NCBI GenBank assembly: GCA_049999765.1
Contig: JBNGIQ010003296.1
Coordinates: 1 to 37,521 of the forward strand
Source: Phaeoceros laevis
Lineage: Eukaryota > Anthocerotophyta > Anthocerotopsida > Notothyladales
Direction of reading: 5' to 3'
Length of the DNA: 37,521 bases
Shown here piece after piece: positions 19,744-31,738 of the stretch. Each line of letters begins with the position of its first letter. The stretch's first letter is position 1. A model generated the notes under the pieces. The model was not told the origin of the DNA, searched no databases, and was given only the letters and a program-made list of their open reading frames with translations. The position numbers and the translations under genes were made by a program.

Positions 19744-20422
19744 GTCAACCTCCGCGCTGACAGCCCTCTCGAGCAATCTGACCTCCGGGTCTCGGTCAAT
19801 CCTTCGAACTGTTCGATGATAGAAGAACCCTAACCAGAGACGAGATCTTTGCCGAAAACCGGGTTAGATACTTTAAAGCAAACGAAGTTTGATTGGATAT
19901 GGGTTGAGTGTAGGGTGCCGTTTGACATTTGGGTTTAATGAGTTTCGGGCTCTCGGTCGGTGACTCTCGGTCTCTCGGCTCAACTACTTGATCCAGTATT
20001 TTATATATGGACAGTACGAATTGATGCTGCACATGAGACCGGAAATAGGGTTCGAACTTCGAACACCTAACTTTAACACAATTCTTTAGCGTTCATGTCA
20101 CCGCGATTCCTCTCTCGCGCGATATGAATCCAATCTGCTGCTGCTTTCTTCCTTCAAATTGCACGAACTGTTCAGTCAGTGCTTTACGAAGCCGCAGATG
20201 CCGCAGGAATGCGCTGGTCGAGCGCGGTTCTCCAGATCTGCCTGCTCTGAGCGCGCCGGATTGTGGTACCGCCCTGAATTTGATGCCAGCACTTCAGATG
20301 ATGGACTGCGCCATGCCGCTGCCGATGGCAGCCTGATGGGTCCCAGCTGCGGCCCGGAGATGGAGTCGAGGTTGTGGAAAATGCGGAGCATAGCCGCCGT
20401 CACTGACTGAGTAGGTGCAAGG
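19744..20422. promoter_or_regulatory. Divergent promoter region between ATP synthase subunit and topoisomerase I
   Basis: 679 bases separate the two start codons. The middle (19850-20100) is AT-richer and rich in TCTCGG/GTTCGAA-like short motifs; the right part (20140-20420) is open on the plus strand but without recognised domains and is probably the TOP1 5' untranslated region. No defined binding site is claimed. Confidence 0.45.
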
Positions 20423-23400
20423 ATGACCGCATCAGAGCGGAACCAGGGCCAAGACGAGCGGCTGGCCTCGAGACACAAGGTGGAAGGGGATCAGCAAGCG
20501 GAGATGGCTCAAAAGTATGGCGATTCTGAGGAGGACGATGTTCCACTGTCCGCAAGGAAACAACAGTCGGCTGCCCGGGGGGCTGCAAATGGCGTTGCGT
20601 CCGACTCGGACGATGAAAAACCCCTTGCTGCTAGGAGTAGCGCGGCAGTGGTGAGAAAGGTGGTGACTAGGAAATTGGAATCCGGGACGGCCGTGAAGCA
20701 GGTGGTGAGGAAGGTGGCTGTGAAAACAGAATCAGGTGGTGGCAACAAACGACCTCTGGATCAGAAGGCGGCTGGGACCGATCTCAACTCTGCGAAGAAG
20801 TTGAAGCCGACAGGACCGGGCAGAGCGCCGGTGGCCGGGAAGGTGAAGGACGAACATGATGGTGATGAGGATGACCAAACTGATAATCTTCCTTTGGCGC
20901 AGCGCAAGACTGTTCAGGCTGGGAAGACATCGGCGGGCGCCGGTGTTAAAAGGCCCATGAACGGGAAGGCTAGTACTTCACATTCGTCTCCGACGAAGAA
21001 GGTGAAACCTTCTTTGCCGGCCAAAGTGAAAGATGAGCCCCCTAAAGTGAAGGAGGAGCCGTCTAGAGGCAAGGTTGTGTCTCCTAAAGTGCGGGGTGAG
21101 CCGTCCAGTCTAAAGGATGCTCCGGAAACGGACGATGACGAGGAGGATGATGTCCCGTTGTCGCAGCGCATGACCGTCAAGAAGACAGTGTCTGTGAAGA
21201 AGACGACCACCAGCTCTGGTGGGAAGCTGGCCACTAAGAAGGTTTTGGAGGCGAAGAAAACCAAGACCAAGCAGGTGCAAAAGGTTGTGAGGAAGAAAGA
21301 AGCAGCTGTTGACGAAAAGGATGCGGGCGGTGGACAGAAATGGAGTACTCTGCACCACAACGGTGTCATTTTCCCTCCACCCTATCAACAGCATGGTGTG
21401 AAGGTGTTGTATGATGGGAAACCTGTGGATCTGACTGATAAGCAAGAGGAGGTATAGGCAACTTCTTGACCGTTCACCTTTCATTGTTCACGGCCGTTTA
21501 ACGCACTAATAGTTTGTGTTTGTACTTTCTTTTAGGTCGCAACAATGTTTGCTGTGATGAAGGATACAGAATATGCTACGAAGGAACGGTTCATTCAGAA
21601 TTTCTGGAATGACTGGAAGGCTGTTCTGGGAGCCAACCATGTAATCAAGAAGTTTGAGCTTTGTGACTTCACCCTTATTTACGAGTGGGCCCAAAGGGAA
21701 AAGGAGAAGAAAAAGCAAATGTCAGCAGAAGTAATGATCTCACAGCCCGTCCACTGCCAGGGATGGTGAAATACTTGGATGTACTCTCTGTAGTGGTCCT
21801 CCTGATTCTTGGTTCACTTTCTGGATATCAGGAGAAAAAAAAGATGAAGGAAGAGAAGTTGAAGATGGAAGAAAAGTATATGTGGGCACTGGTTGATGGT
21901 GTGAAGGAAAAGGTATAGCTGGGGATGAGAGTGAACTGTGTATGGACAGTGATGAGATTACCATATATACTTGTGCTGGTTGTTGTAATCATGGCTTTTC
22001 TAAGTTAAAGCCGACAGGAACAAAAGATGCTTCAGGGACTAGCTTTGGGTGAAAAACAGCAGTCACTTCCTCTAACTGGTTCTCCTGCCAGGTTGGTAAT
22101 TTCCGGGTTGAACCACCAGGGCTTTTTCGTGGTCGAGGAGATCATCCAAAGGTACAAAACAGCTTCTGTTTTGAATTCTTGCAGATTTTTCAGAGTTTTG
22201 AGATCTTAGCTTGTCTTCAGAGGCACTGCTGTAGGAGTGCCTGTGACGTGGAAGCAGGGTAGCCGGAGCTTTGTGTCTGTTGGTTTGAGCGAGCACGTGT
22301 GTGTTGTGGTTCTTGATTGATGGCTATAAGACTAAGGGCCTGTTGATGTCAACATCAGATGGGGAAGCTGAAGAAGCGCATACTTCCAAAGGATATTGTC
22401 ATTAACATAAGCAAAGATGCTCCGGTCCCAGAGTGTCCTATCCCAAATTCAAAGTAAGGATTACTGTGCTTCTGGTGAAAGTATGCATGCTAGCCCATTT
22501 CTTAGGCCCTCAATCACAAGTATGCCTTCCTGTATCCGACTAGGAAGGAGCCTGACTTGACATGGCCAGTACTTCACCTTTTGAATCTAAATTGCGGGAA
22601 GAACTGAATTTCAGCCTTTGACTTTGTCGCTGCAGGTGGAAAGAGGTGCGACACGACAATACTGTCACCTGGCTTGCTTACTGGAATGATCCCATCAATC
22701 CCAAGGAGTTCAAATATGTCTTCTTAGCTCCTAGTAGCACCCTCAAGGGCCAAAGTGACAAGGAGAAGTACGAGAAGTCTCGAACTCTAAAGGTTAGATC
22801 GGCTGAGTGAACCCTGCACTATGTATAGTTTGTTTCTTTTGTCTCGTTCTCTCACAAAACTTGTCTGACTGTCAGAACTATATTGAAGACATCCGTAAGA
22901 CATACACCAAAAATTTTGGTTCAACTGACATGACTAAGCGACAGATTGCTGTTGCCACATACCTCATTGATAGACTGGCCCTTCGAGCTGGGAATGAAAA
23001 GGTTAGCTTTTCAGTCAAGTTTTCCCTTCTTGGCCTGTTTTCTTCGCTTCTTTTTTTCCGGTTCTCGTCTTAGCATGTCACGATGCAGGATGATGATGAA
23101 GCGGATACAGTTGGTTGCTGTTCCCTAAAGGTTGAGCACGTGTCTCTTGTACCTCCAAGGTCTTTAGAGGTAATCTTTTTTTCCAACTGTGAGGTACAGG
23201 CTGTAGAAGTTAGTCAAGCTATTTTTGTGAAGCACAGTAGGCTCTGCTGAAGTTGGCCTTTTTCCAAAAACCAATTCTGCTGGTACTGATTGAATATGTG
23301 TTCCAGTTTGACTTTCTAGGAAAAGATTCCATCAGGTATTTCAATACAGTTGAAGTTGAGGAAAAGGTGTACAAAGCAATTGGTGATTTTAAAAAAGGTG

Positions 23401-24580
23401 CGGACTAGGTCAACCATTCGTGTATTTTGAACTCTACTCAGCAACTGCCATCCATGTTCTGAGCTTCTGCCGCGGCATCACAGGGAAAAAGGAAGGTCAG
23501 GACCTTTTTGATAAGCTGGATACGAGTAAGTTGAATGCACATTTGAAGGAGATCATGCCAAGCTTGACTGCTAAGGTCTTTCGTACATACAATGCTTCAA
23601 TCACATTGGATACACTGGTGAGTACAAGGGAGAATTTTGTGAGTTCTGGCTGGTTAGTTCGCAAGTTAAGCTCTGTGGAGGATCACCACCATATCTGATA
23701 TGACACGCAGCTGTTTGAGGAAGAATCCACCGGGGGCACTGTGGTGGAAAAAATCGCTGATTATCAGCGGGCAAATAAAGAGGTGTGTTCACGTGAAAAC
23801 CTGGTTCAATATGCACTCAAATGGATAGTTGTGTCGACATGATTGAGACCACCTGCTGATCTGCTTGCAGGTGGCTATCCTATGTAATCATCAAAGATCA
23901 GTACCAAAGGCTCACGGAGCCCAAATGGAGAAGCTGCAAGGCAAAATGGAGGAGCTTGAGGTGTGGTTATGCAATTTCTGATGGTTATGCGGTTGTGTTC
24001 GTTTCTTGTTACTTCTGTGTCTTACACTTCTCTGCTTGTATCTGTACAGAGTGCCCTGGAAGAGCTGCTGGGTGATTTGGAAAAAGTGAAAAAGGGAAAG
24101 CCACTTGGTAAAGATAAAGAGGGGAAACCCAAGAGAAATGTTGGTCCAGATGCGTAAGTTCCCTTGACACGGATATGTCATATTGCTCTTTGTGAAACTG
24201 GAGCTTTAACTAGTTGCTTTGAGACTGTAACCCAGGCAGTCCTGTCTTGCAGGTTAGAAAAGAAGATTGCTCAACACAGGAGCAAAATTGACAAAATGAA
24301 GCTCGACATGTCCATCAAGGACGATTTGAAGACTGTAGCCCTTGGAACGTCCAAGATCAACTACATGGATCCCAGGATCACCGTAGCTTGGTGCAAGCGA
24401 CATGAGGTGCCTATTGAAAAGGTACAACAGTCCTTGCTCTGTGGAGGTCACCTGTGAGTCTTTCGTTTTTGTGCACAGTTCTCTAATCAACGTGGTCTTC
24501 TTTGCATCCAGATTTTTAACAGGTCTCTGTTGGGAAAATTTGCTTGGGCAATGGACGTAGAACCAGATTTTCGGTTCTAG
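20423..24580 (+). CDS. TOP1: DNA topoisomerase I (type IB)
   Basis: Nuclear enzyme that relaxes supercoils ahead of RNA and DNA polymerases by a 3'-phosphotyrosine nick. Fifteen exons join in phase: 20423-21451, 21536-21730, 21832-21912, 22092-22151, 22359-22453, 22636-22792, 22876-23001, 23089-23169, 23307-23397, 23484-23617, 23711-23782, 23871-23960, 24050-24153, 24253-24421 and 24512-24580, about 850 residues. The first about 300 residues are charged and Lys-rich with four acidic-PL(S/A)xR repeats. Then come [105 protein letters not shown], a coiled linker, and the active site [20 protein letters not shown] with the catalytic Tyr near residue 809. The Asn before it, which affects camptothecin binding, is present. 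The end [14 protein letters not shown] is the usual terminus. A second Met at 20504 could also start the protein. Confidence 0.97.
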
Positions 24581-24841
24581 AAAGGTTTGTTGCTATTTGT
24601 CTTCCCTACTTTGGGAACGGCTTGTATCATGGATCGCAGGTGCTCAGTAGCAATATGTGCTCTGTCTCCTGGGAGGCCACAGTTTGGTGGCAAGACCTGT
24701 CTTTCATCTCACTTAATAAGCAATATTGCGTCATTCTCTTATGACGTGTGTAACTCACAAGCAATGGTCGTCCAGACTGAACAGATAAAACTTCTCGGTC
24801 CAGTTTGAAGGCGTGGCGCTGGTACTGTCGGTTGAACTCGG
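24581..24841. other. TOP1 3' region
   Basis: Sequence following the TOP1 stop codon. It should contain the 3' untranslated region. No gene is supported. Confidence 0.4.
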
Positions 24842-25475
24842 TTCAACGTAAGTCCCCGCCAAATTCCGGTTTATTGATGTTGGTCAGTAGGCAGGTCGTT
24901 AGGCAGGACTTGCGACGTTAGGCAATACCTGGCAAGGGGCCTGTTGCCAGCGCGGCTAAAAGCTGCAAATTCGACGGAGGGGAGGAGACAGGGAGGGCCA
25001 CAAGGAGGACCATGAGACCACGAGGTTTGCCTTTTGGTGGCGATCCGGGGGGCTGTGCAGGGATCACGAAGCTGGACGCGTCGTTCATGACGTCTTTGTC
25101 GTATGCGATGGCATGGCAGCACGTGTGGTCCAGTTAAGCGTCCCATGCGCGTACAGTATCTTTCTCAATAGAAATAACTTGGTTAAAGGGTGATTAAGGT
25201 AGTAATTGGTTTCCCTTTGGGCTTGGCTGCTCTGTTACGCTTGACTAGTCTGTTAGTACACTTGGCTACTCTGTAACGGTGTTTGGGATTTCCCTTTGAA
25301 ATAGCTCAAAAAAAATCTTTGACAGCCCTGGCTCATTTGCCGGACTTAGTTAGGAATTAGTTAGGATACTTAAACTAGTTAGCCTAGTTAGATCCAGATG
25401 ACCTAGTTAACCTAGCTACCAGCTTTAGCTAAAAAGGCTCCAATAAACCGGAATTTTGTGGGCACTTATGTTGAA
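24842..25475. mobile_element. 634-bp element bounded by 35-bp imperfect inverted repeats
   Basis: Positions 24842-24876 and 25441-25475 are reverse complements at 31 of 35 bases; the shared inner core is AATTCCGGTTTATTG. No transposase is visible. The inside includes a TTAGTTAG/CCTAGTTA-rich segment (25347-25425) related to short repeats at 14515-14560 and 15000-15060. Outer boundaries and any target duplication are uncertain, so the true element may extend a few bases further out on each side. Confidence 0.65.
25347..25425. repeat. TAGTTAG-rich simple repeat
   Basis: Irregular repeats of CTTAGTTAGGA, CTAGTTAGCC and CCTAGTTAACC. Similar CCTAACTAGCC units, in the opposite orientation, occur at 14519-14562 and 14999-15062. 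This is not the plant telomere unit (TTTAGGG). Confidence 0.7.
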
Positions 25476-27375
25476 TTTGGCAGACACTCCGGTAACTGAA
25501 CCAGGGCTTGTATTAGGCAATCCCACTGGTAACAACGTGAACCCATCTTAGGGGTTCACAAATATTCTCTTCACCTATGATGGTCTTCTACATAACCTCA
25601 TAGGAGAGTCAAAATTGGAGGTGGTATGAAACAGCTGGCCCAAGCTACAAATATTGAATCCTTATTCAAAATTGTCTCTTGTCACTAGCAAGCTCTCTTA
25701 TCACTTCTTGTCACTAGCAAACGATATGAGGAGTTCAAAAACATCGACCTCACCAAGGAGGAATGAAGGCCTATACACCTCCAATAAACAAGGAGAGTTA
25801 ATGTTTGAGTTTACAAGGAGTTAACTCAAACTTAAAGTTTGTGATCCTGATTCCTCAATGCAATGACAATTCCTACCTTCTCGAGTTGGTCTTGAGTCAC
25901 ATAGTAATTTTTGAGCTTGCTCACCGGCTGAGTAGCATCAATCCCAACGTTATCACGAAACTTTGTCAGCTCCCGCACAACTAAAGCATGCTCGAGATGA
26001 CGCTTGACATAGTCTTCTAAAATCTCCTCACTCGGCGCCCAATTCCTCTGTCCGCCACAGCCTCTACTCACACCACCATACTGAGAGTTTGAAATTCCTA
26101 GCTGCTGTAATGGCCGTGGCGCCACCGAGCACCTGTGGCCTCCGCACCTGCACCGACTGCTACGCTCTGCTCCAGAAGTACATCGCGCATCCAAAGGGCA
26201 AACGAACTTGGAAGTGATTTTGCCCTTTCGATGCGCACGGTGCTTGTCAGCCAAGGGAGGGAGCCCGATGATGTGTTCAAATCCATCTACTGATCGGGGC
26301 TGTGCCGGTACCGAGAATATGCTCCACCCACTACGGCAGAGCTGCTTCAGTGCTTTCAGCCACGTGGCAAAACTCCAGCTCGTCCCTTGGTCCCTGGGGT
26401 GGGCGAATGGCACCCAATGTTGCTATATATGCTCCTCATTGCCAGTTGAGGCAGGCCCCGAGTAGAGGCTTCCTCTCGCTTTCACTCCATTATCGGTTTG
26501 CGAAAACATTACGTTGCTAACTTCGGCCCCAGTTTTCTTTTGTTGCCGTCTCTCAAATTTAGGTCAAAGGTTTAGGGTTTGCAGACTTCCCGACAAGAGT
26601 AATAGCACAAAAGCCGGTCTGTTAGTATTACTTATGTGCAGCTACTACTCAGCGTGCCTGGTACGGCACCTCGCGATTCTGCCTGTGGCTTGTTTGTTGG
26701 AGTGCGGGGCTGCGGAGCGCTACAGGAGCGGGAGCCTGAGGAATGCTGCATCGCGTCGAAGGTGTCGCGTATGACGGGTTGTGGCGCACTTCCGTCCTGC
26801 GGCTCCGTCTTCTTGGCAGTGCCAGTGGCATCTCTGCCAGCATCGTTCTGCGCATATTTGGGGCCAGGCAGCTGGAGCTTACGAGTAGCGGCACTGAGTG
26901 GAGCCGCTTCACTGGACGGTATCGGAATGTAACAACTTGCACCACACTGGGAGTCTGGTGGAACTGTTCTGAGGGTTATGCAGGAGAGGCATCTGAAACA
27001 CTGGACATCCTGTACTTCCGTGTCCAGTGAGCCCCGGAGGGCTCTTCAGTGAGCTTCGCTGGTGCACGGTACTCCTCAAGCATCATCGGACCCTGTTGTT
27101 TCGTGTTCGCAGGAGGTACTTTTAGCAGTCTTCATGCTGGGATACGGACGTGATAGTTTGAACCCTCTGGCATAATCCGGCGAGTAGCTTTGTAAACCTA
27201 GCGTTGATGTGGTTTTTAAGAGCATCTTCGAATCTGGCATTTGTTGCGTTACGCAGTGTGTGAATTGACTTCTCTTTGTAATTTTGGTTATGCAGTCACG
27301 GTGGACGCTTTACTGTTTGGAGGACTGGAATCAATCACGATCTTGAGGACGTGGTCTTCTCTTGAGGCCTGAGGG
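25476..27375. other. Intergenic region upstream of PAF1
   Basis: No gene is firmly supported. One minus-strand open frame, 25832-26413 (193 residues, no introns), contains a protein-like C-terminal half (EEILEDYVKRHLEHALVVRE, LKNYYVTQDQLEKVGIVIAL) but no family I can name. Its N-terminal half is low-complexity and Cys/Arg-rich, so it may be a gene fragment or chance. From about 26600 to 27375 the DNA is more GC-rich and should contain the PAF1 promoter and 5' untranslated region. A short duplicated unit, CTTGTCACTAGCAA, occurs at about 25678 and 25707. Confidence 0.4.
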
Positions 27376-30300
27376 ATGGCGTCCTCACTGTATCAAAACA
27401 CTGCGCCTGGAAGGCCCCCAGCTCCACCTCCTCCATACCGTCAGCCTCCACCCCCTCAACCTCCGCAGCCTCCTCCACCTGGGAGCTTTTACAACGCTCC
27501 TGGGTACCAGGCTTATCCGTCACATTACCCCCCTGCTGTACCACCACCTCCTGGGCCTCCGGCGCCTGGAGCTCCACCGCCACCTTATAGTAGCAGTAAT
27601 TATGGCTCTGCTGCAACCAGTACAGGCGTCCGACCGAATGTGCCAGGGCCTGGGGCGTCGTCCCAAGGCTCTCAGGCTCCGGTTCAATCTTCTAGGGCCC
27701 CAGCCCAAGGTGCCCCTGCTTCATATTCTCATCCGCACTCTGCCTCTGGCCCTGGTACCTCGCAGCGGGCTCCTCATCCGTCTGGTTCCCACCCACCTTC
27801 CTTTCACCCGTCTGGCCAGCCAGTCCCGCCTTCCCAGCACCCTTCCTCTCATCCACCCCATCAGCAACCTCCAGTTCGTTTGCCGGCTAGGGGTTCAGGA
27901 CCAACTGCTGCGGCTCATGGATCCGGCACAAATCCCAATTCTGGTCAAGGAGATGCTGGACAGACAGGTAGACCAAGCAACGCTGGCAATCCAGGTCAAC
28001 CTGCCAATGCTGCAGGCACGTCACATGCAGGCTGGGGCCCTCCAAATGCTGCACATTCTTCTGGCCATGCTGGAACATCTTCTAGGGAGCATCATGCTGC
28101 TGTGGACAAGAACACCTCGGTAGGAGGGGTAAGAGCATCACAACCAGTTCCTCCGCAGCAGCATGGGCGGAGAACAGAAACGGAGGCTGAAAGGCATGAA
28201 AGGAAGAAACGGGAGTATTTGGCTAGGAAAGTTGAAGAAAGGCGGCAAAGGGAGAAGGCCTTAGCAGCTGCACAGGGCAACACAAGAGGAAGCTCAGCAG
28301 CTCCTGGAAAGCCAGGTCCACCTGCTGCAAACCGGGATCCTCGAGCAGAGAAGAGAGCGCCACCTGTTGTTGATAAAGCGACAGAGAACCGATTGAAAAG
28401 ATCATCCACTTTTATATGTAAAATGAGGTCGAGTATGAATCTTTGCTTCAAGCACTGTAAGCGTTAAGCACTCTGGGGTTGGTTATGAAGATTGAGCTGA
28501 ACTTCCATGTTGCTTATGAGCAGGTTCAGAAATGAGCTGCCGGATCCTGTCTCACAACCCAAGTTGTTGCGTCCTGCGAACATGAGAGATCAGTACGTGT
28601 CTCAAATATGGTGGTGCAGCAATGTTTGCGAGTTGACAGTTTTTATAAGTTCCCTATGATATGATGTGCAGGTACACAAAATATACCATCACAAGCCTAG
28701 AAAAGTCATATAAGTACAAGCTCCACGTTGATACCGACCTTGGCATCCCCTTGGACCTTCTTGATATTAGTGCCTACAAGTATGTTCTTTCGCAATCCTT
28801 GTATCCGTGCAGATGTTCATCTAGTACAGGTGATAGTTATGTGCAAGACCTTCGACCCTCTCATGGGCTCGCAAGGATTCCGTCGCTGCTATGCCTGTCC
28901 AGGTTTTAACCAGGATATCCCCTTGTCTTCAGGGCTCCGAAAGTAAGGCCACCTCTAGACCCAGCTGATGCTGAGCTTTTACTGGATGATGAAATACTGA
29001 AGAAGGATAAACCACTCAGCATCAGAAAGAAGGAGAGGCCCACTGACAAAGGCGTGGCTTGGCTGGTGAAGACACAATACATCTCCCCTGTCAGTCTTGA
29101 TCCTGCGAAACAGGTACTGCTGAAGTTTCAGAGAATCATTTGTTGTGCCTTTGCTGCTTTTTGGTTTTGAAGAACTATACCATGATCATCTTGTTCTCTT
29201 GTGCAGTCATTAACAGAAAAGCAAGCAAAGGAACTGCGGGAAATGAAAGAGGGAAGAAAGGAGTTTTTGGAGACTCGTGATGACAGGTATGACTATGTTC
29301 AGTAATGCCCCCGGTCCTTGCAAGTTTTCTGCTTTGTTTCTTTGTATGTCTCGATCTTAGTGGGAAGCACTTTGTTCACCTCTTTGTTGTTGAATTGTTG
29401 AACGTGGCCGACAGGGAACAGCAAATCCAGACTATTGAGAAGTCGTTCGAGATTGCAAAACTGGTGCCAGTACATCAGACGAAGCCTGAGCTGAAGGCAG
29501 TGGAGATCTTTCCATTACTTCCTGATCTCACGCGGTACTGGCTTGTCTAATTTTTTCGAAGCTTTCGGTTTTGTTTATTACTTTTGAAAGCTACTTTTAT
29601 CTGCATTCTCATGTTCATATTTTACTGATGTATTCATGCCCTGGTTTCAGATGGGGTGATCAGTTGGTACATATGGTTTTTGACAATGAAACCACTGGTG
29701 ATTCCGAGGTTTTTGCCAAACTTCCGCAACATATTCGCGATGATCTGGAAACACGAGTGAGTTCTTGGTTATTCTACAGCTCGTTTGTTCTAGGTGTGGG
29801 GGCTGCTGTATTCTGATGTTCAGCATGCTTGCAGGCTATTGTCAAGAGCTATTCTGTTCCCTCTAGTGATGAATCACGACCTGATGAAAAATTTGTGGGC
29901 TACATGGTACCAAAACTGGATGAGGTATGTTCTTACACCATTCCCAGGTACTTTTGGCTATATTAAGTACTAGGACACACCTTTGCTCAACCAGTTTCAA
30001 TCTCTCTGGTGTGCAACAGCTGGATAAGGATCCCTACAATGAAGACGAAGAAATAGCTTACTCTTGGGTTCGGGAGTATCATTGGGATGTATGTGCCCAC
30101 CATCTGCATTTGGATCTACCCTTTCATTTGCTTGATGTCGGAGACCAGTTCTTTGCCTGATCAGCATTGTCACTGGACAAATGCTGAAAGTGAAGTTCTC
30201 ATGCTTGACTCTGGTTCTTATTACAGGTTCGGGCAGATGATGCAAGAAATACCTATGTGTTTTCTTTTGGAAAGGATGATGTTCGGTACCTGGTAATATA

Positions 30301-30819
30301 AGGCACCTCTTGTGTGGATGTAGTTTTGAGACGATAAATGTAGTTTGTGTTTCTGAAGCTAACTTGTGTCATATGTCATGTTGCGTTTGTTGCCTCGCTT
30401 CAGCCTCTTCATACGAAGTTGCTTCTTCAAAAGAAAAAGGCTAGAGAAGGCAGATCTAAAGATGAGCTTGAAAATGACTTTCCAGTTCCAGCAAGTGTGA
30501 CTGTGCGTTATGTGCCCCCATCTCCAGAAGAAGAGGAGACGCGTGTCAATGCTAAGAGGAATTTAATGGAGGTATGGATCACAGACTGCATAAAGTCTTC
30601 TTTGGATATCCAGTTTAATATTGGGCTGGAGTGTGCTGAAAAGTTACTTGGTGGAAACAGGGCCGGGGAGGAGCCAGTGTAGATCAAACTGTCCGTCTGA
30701 AGCGCGGGCGCTCGCCTCCTCCTGTCGGAACATCTTCGAAACGACCTGCTTATGCAAATCGACGTGCAGCGTCCAGTAGGCGGAATACGAGTGATGACGA
30801 CGATGATGTATCAGTTTGA
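27376..30819 (+). CDS. PAF1 complex subunit PAF1 (plant ELF7/VIP2 homologue)
   Basis: Subunit of the nuclear PAF1 complex, which travels with RNA polymerase II and is needed for histone H2B ubiquitination and H3K4/K36 methylation; in Arabidopsis the orthologue ELF7 keeps FLC active. Twelve exons join in phase: 27376-28427, 28524-28592, 28672-28779, 28933-29113, 29207-29286, 29415-29534, 29651-29756, 29835-29924, 30020-30088, 30227-30292, 30404-30571 and 30661-30819, about 755 residues (Arabidopsis about 590). Residues 1 to about 260 are low-complexity Pro/Ser/Gly/His, followed by a basic coiled segment (TEAERHERKKREYLARKVEE). The PAF1 core starts at STFICKMRFRNELPDP and continues with YTKYTITSLEKSYKYKL, DLGIPLDLLDISAYK, RRK-like KKERPTDKGVAWLVKTQYIS, EIFPLLPDLTRWGDQLVHMV FDN, GYMVPKLDE, YSWVREYHWDV, YVFSFGKDDVRYLPLHTKLL L. 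It ends in an Arg/Ser and Asp-rich tail. The long N-terminus makes it larger than plant relatives. Confidence 0.95.
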
Positions 30820-31738
30820 ACCACACTAGCTGAAGACCAGTGATTGTGACCATGTTCTGGCCCGATGATTTGTCAAGCAATTAAGTCCTCCCTTGGCACC
30901 ACGTTTTTGTAAGTGATCAATGATGAGATAAGCACTGTGGACGATTATATCTCTGAGGTTGATGTCTTTTCTGTTTTGTCCTTGGTGCTTCTTGTTAACT
31001 CCCTCAGTGATTACTTTTACTCTTTCCTTTCAGGTGCCGGAGTCCTTGGCAACAGAGTCTATTTGAACCTGAGAAATGGGGATCTTGTGTAAGTATGGTT
31101 GATTCTTCACATATTTAGCTTTCCTGTGACTTCAAGCTTTGTTTGGGTGCACATCGTCCCATAGGAGGATTGTCGATCTGGGGAGTCGTTTCACAGTTTT
31201 TGGTCCCTGGATGCGTGTCTCCTTAGCCCTGTGCCTGCTGCGGGTTGTTTCAAAAAGAGCTGTAGTGGTGGGTGTCTGGGATTTAGTGGGGGTTATTGGT
31301 GCCTGCCTTTGGACAAAGCCTGCAGTCGCAGCTGGTTGCATATGGTATTCTGGCGTCTTGCGAGCCACCATCGTGGATTTGGCGATTTAAGTCCAAGCCA
31401 CGCAAAACTCTTGGCAAAGACAAAGCAGTGTCTGGAAAATACCAGTGTCCTTAGGGTAGGTTCGAATGTAGCCCTTGTGCTCTTCAACGTGCCCTAGATT
31501 GGACTAAAGCCCTTTTTTCTTCCCGTGAAGGAGGGCTCGCCGTGATAAACAAAGCTTGTTAGTTACCGTAGTTGTCCTTATCAACTCCAAAGCCTAAACC
31601 TCAGTTTCCCATAGCAGTATCAGTGGCACCTCCATAATGCTGAGTTTTTGAGGTGAACGCAGGTGGCCGCACACAGCAAGTAAAGCTGGTGGAGCAAGGA
31701 GGATGGTCAGGCCAGGTTTTCTTCGAGGTCTTCTCATG
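30820..31738. other. Intergenic between PAF1 and DUF1992 gene (convergent)
   Basis: The two genes converge here, so both 3' untranslated regions lie in this stretch. Short open frames near 31132-31497 show no recognised family. Confidence 0.45.

Noticed and set aside
20045-20065. GGTTCGAAC string that looks like a tRNA B box
   Set aside because: No A box at the right distance and no cloverleaf can be drawn, so no tRNA or SINE is called.
20914-21369. 151-codon minus-strand frame in TOP1 exon 1
   Set aside because: Antisense to the Lys-rich TOP1 N-terminal domain. The low-complexity Ser/Phe/Leu translation is what Lys/Glu codons give in reverse.
23398-23480. Apparent frame loss in TOP1 after the stretch ending GDFKKG
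   Set aside because: It is an ordinary phase-1 intron; the next exon starts [14 protein letters not shown] and continues the family sequence.
27362-28123. 253-codon plus-strand frame overlapping the start of PAF1
   Set aside because: It is an alternative frame of the Pro/Ser-rich PAF1 N-terminus. The 27376 frame joins in phase to the conserved PAF1 exons, so this one is a shadow.
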